From NCBI GenBank assembly GCA_021156265.1, contig JAJNBR010000178.1, forward strand, positions 1 through 6,249: a stretch of 6,249 nucleotides of DNA, given 5' to 3'. The position numbers and the translations under genes were made by a program. The notes below the pieces were generated by a model. The model worked only from the letters and a program-made list of their open reading frames with translations. It did not search any database and had not been told where the DNA came from. Source of the DNA: Flavipsychrobacter sp. (GTDB lineage Bacteria; Bacteroidota; Bacteroidia; Chitinophagales; Chitinophagaceae). How positions within the stretch are numbered: position 1 is the stretch's first letter; the number at the start of each line of letters is the position of its first letter. Below are positions 5,874-6,249 of this stretch, one piece after another.

Positions 5874-5887
5874 ATGATATTAATCAT
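5874..5887. promoter_or_regulatory. FNR-like palindrome between the divergent regulator and dehydrogenase genes
   Basis: The sequence ATGATATTAATCAT fits TGAY-N4-RTCA. It resembles the FNR box TTGAT-N4-ATCAA and the core of the two GTGA-type operators. The arms extend by one base pair each side (GATGAT...ATCATC, 5873-5888). There is no GAATTTTG at the spacing seen for the two other sites, on either strand. If functional, it may serve autoregulation of the regulator, repression, or control of the dehydrogenase. Confidence 0.4.
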
Positions 5888-5988
5888 CAATGAGAAAACG
5901 AAATTATCGTCAAAACAAGACTAAATTGTTGCATGTTAGTCCATGTAAAGGCTGAAAATGGCACAAGCTTTTTGTCGATAGGTTAAAG

Positions 5989-6019
5989 TTGACATAAAGC
6001 AAAAAAAAGAAAAAATTTG
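5989..6019 (+). promoter_or_regulatory. Possible promoter of the 2-hydroxyacid dehydrogenase gene
   Basis: TTG at 5989-5991 is followed after 20 nt by AAAATTTG at 6012-6019, one mismatch from the Bacteroidota -7 consensus TAnnTTTG at the usual spacing. The predicted transcription start near 6024 leaves a leader of about 26 nt before the ATG at 6050. The intervening A-rich tract makes chance matches easier, so support is moderate. Confidence 0.35.
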
Positions 6020-6049
6020 GCTAATGCCAGGCGTTTTAAATGACGTGTT

Positions 6050-6249
6050 ATGCAAGTAGCGATATACAGCACTCACAGGTTCGATAAGCCTTACCTGGAA
6101 AAGGCTTCCGGCGATAGGCATACTTTAGTTTTTCATGAGGACAAACTCACCATACAAACTGTCCACCTTGCTAACGGTGCCGAGGCTGTTGGCTTGTTTA
6201 CATCGGATGCTGCAAACGCTGAGATTTTGGGATCGCTTTTTGATATCGG
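6050..6249 (+). CDS. 2-hydroxyacid dehydrogenase, D-lactate dehydrogenase type (3' end outside window)
   Basis: The frame is open from ATG at 6050 to the right edge, giving the first 66 residues. An in-frame TGA at 6041 leaves no earlier start. The N-terminus MQVAIYSTHRFDKPYLEKAS, then HTLVFHEDKLT and NGAEAVGLFTSDAANAEIL, matches the start of the catalytic domain of fermentative LdhA-like D-lactate dehydrogenases (VAxYSTxxYD...; a later A-V-x-x-F segment). Such enzymes reduce pyruvate to D-lactate with NADH in the cytoplasm. The Rossmann NAD domain and catalytic Arg/Glu/His lie beyond the window, so the substrate cannot be confirmed. It is divergent from the Crp/Fnr regulator and may respond to it, or may simply be a neighbour. 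Confidence 0.75.
   Translation, partial: MQVAIYSTHRFDKPYLEKASGDRHTLVFHEDKLTIQTVHLANGAEAVGLFTSDAANAEILGSLFDI

Larger units (their letters stand above)
5747..6049. other. Divergent intergenic region between the regulator and the dehydrogenase
   Basis: This region separates the regulator (-) from the 2-hydroxyacid dehydrogenase (+). It is 303 nt with the preferred regulator start, or 228 nt with the alternative start at 5821. It contains a palindrome of the Crp/Fnr class (5874-5887), a plausible Bacteroidota promoter for the dehydrogenase (5989-6019) and an A-rich tract at 6001-6015. I see no RNA gene in it and no strong promoter for the regulator. A minus-strand TAATTTCG at about 5904-5897 resembles a -7 element but has no -33 partner. 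Confidence 0.5.

Noticed and set aside
6019..6032. TGGC-TAAT-GCCA inverted repeat as an operator for the dehydrogenase
   Set aside because: The arms are only 4 bp in a short AT-rich leader, and there is no second copy in the window. Chance is a sufficient explanation.
5936..6121. Minus-strand frame of 61 codons
   Set aside because: It overlaps the well-supported 5' end of the dehydrogenase gene in antisense and its A-rich promoter region, and its product resembles no family I know.

Overview
This window looks like a chromosomal segment from a member of the Bacteroidota. The evidence is AT-rich, Shine-Dalgarno-poor start contexts, -7 elements resembling the TAnnTTTG type, a Crp/Fnr regulator of the subfamily common in that phylum, and a DUF2490 outer-membrane protein. 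I do not assign a genus. No rRNA, tRNA, CRISPR array, insertion sequence or phage gene was seen.

Layout. Left edge (1-486, + strand): the 3' part of a DUF2721-family membrane protein gene, broken by a frameshift near 277-285. Positions 487-626 form a short convergent gap. From 5746 down to 627 on the minus strand lies one co-directional sulfur-handling locus: a Crp/Fnr-type regulator, a TauE/SafE sulfite exporter, a 471-residue metallo-beta-lactamase/double-rhodanese fusion resembling CstB (persulfide dioxygenase-sulfurtransferase), a small single-domain rhodanese, a DUF2490 outer-membrane protein, and two half-size YeeE/YedE membrane proteins. The last five genes are packed with 2-17 nt gaps and are probably one transcript. 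At the right edge (6050-6249, + strand) is the start of a D-lactate-dehydrogenase-type 2-hydroxyacid dehydrogenase, divergent from the regulator.

How it may work together (inference from families): YeeE halves move a reduced sulfur compound such as thiosulfate or another sulfur species across the inner membrane. The fusion enzyme oxidises low-molecular-weight persulfides to sulfite and/or thiosulfate. The rhodaneses carry sulfane sulfur, TauE exports sulfite or a related sulfur oxyanion, and the DUF2490 protein may serve at the outer membrane. No sulfide:quinone oxidoreductase or Sox gene is present here.

The most interesting signal is regulatory. The only two sizeable gaps in the sulfur locus, in front of tauE and in front of the fusion gene, each carry a near-identical 18-bp palindrome (TGTGACTYAARTCACYGA). 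In both cases it is followed after exactly the same distance by an identical GAATTTTG element. This looks like a duplicated activator-dependent promoter module, and the adjacent Crp/Fnr protein has the R-E-x-x-x-R recognition-helix pattern expected to read GTGA half-sites. A looser palindrome of the same class lies in the regulator/dehydrogenase intergenic region.
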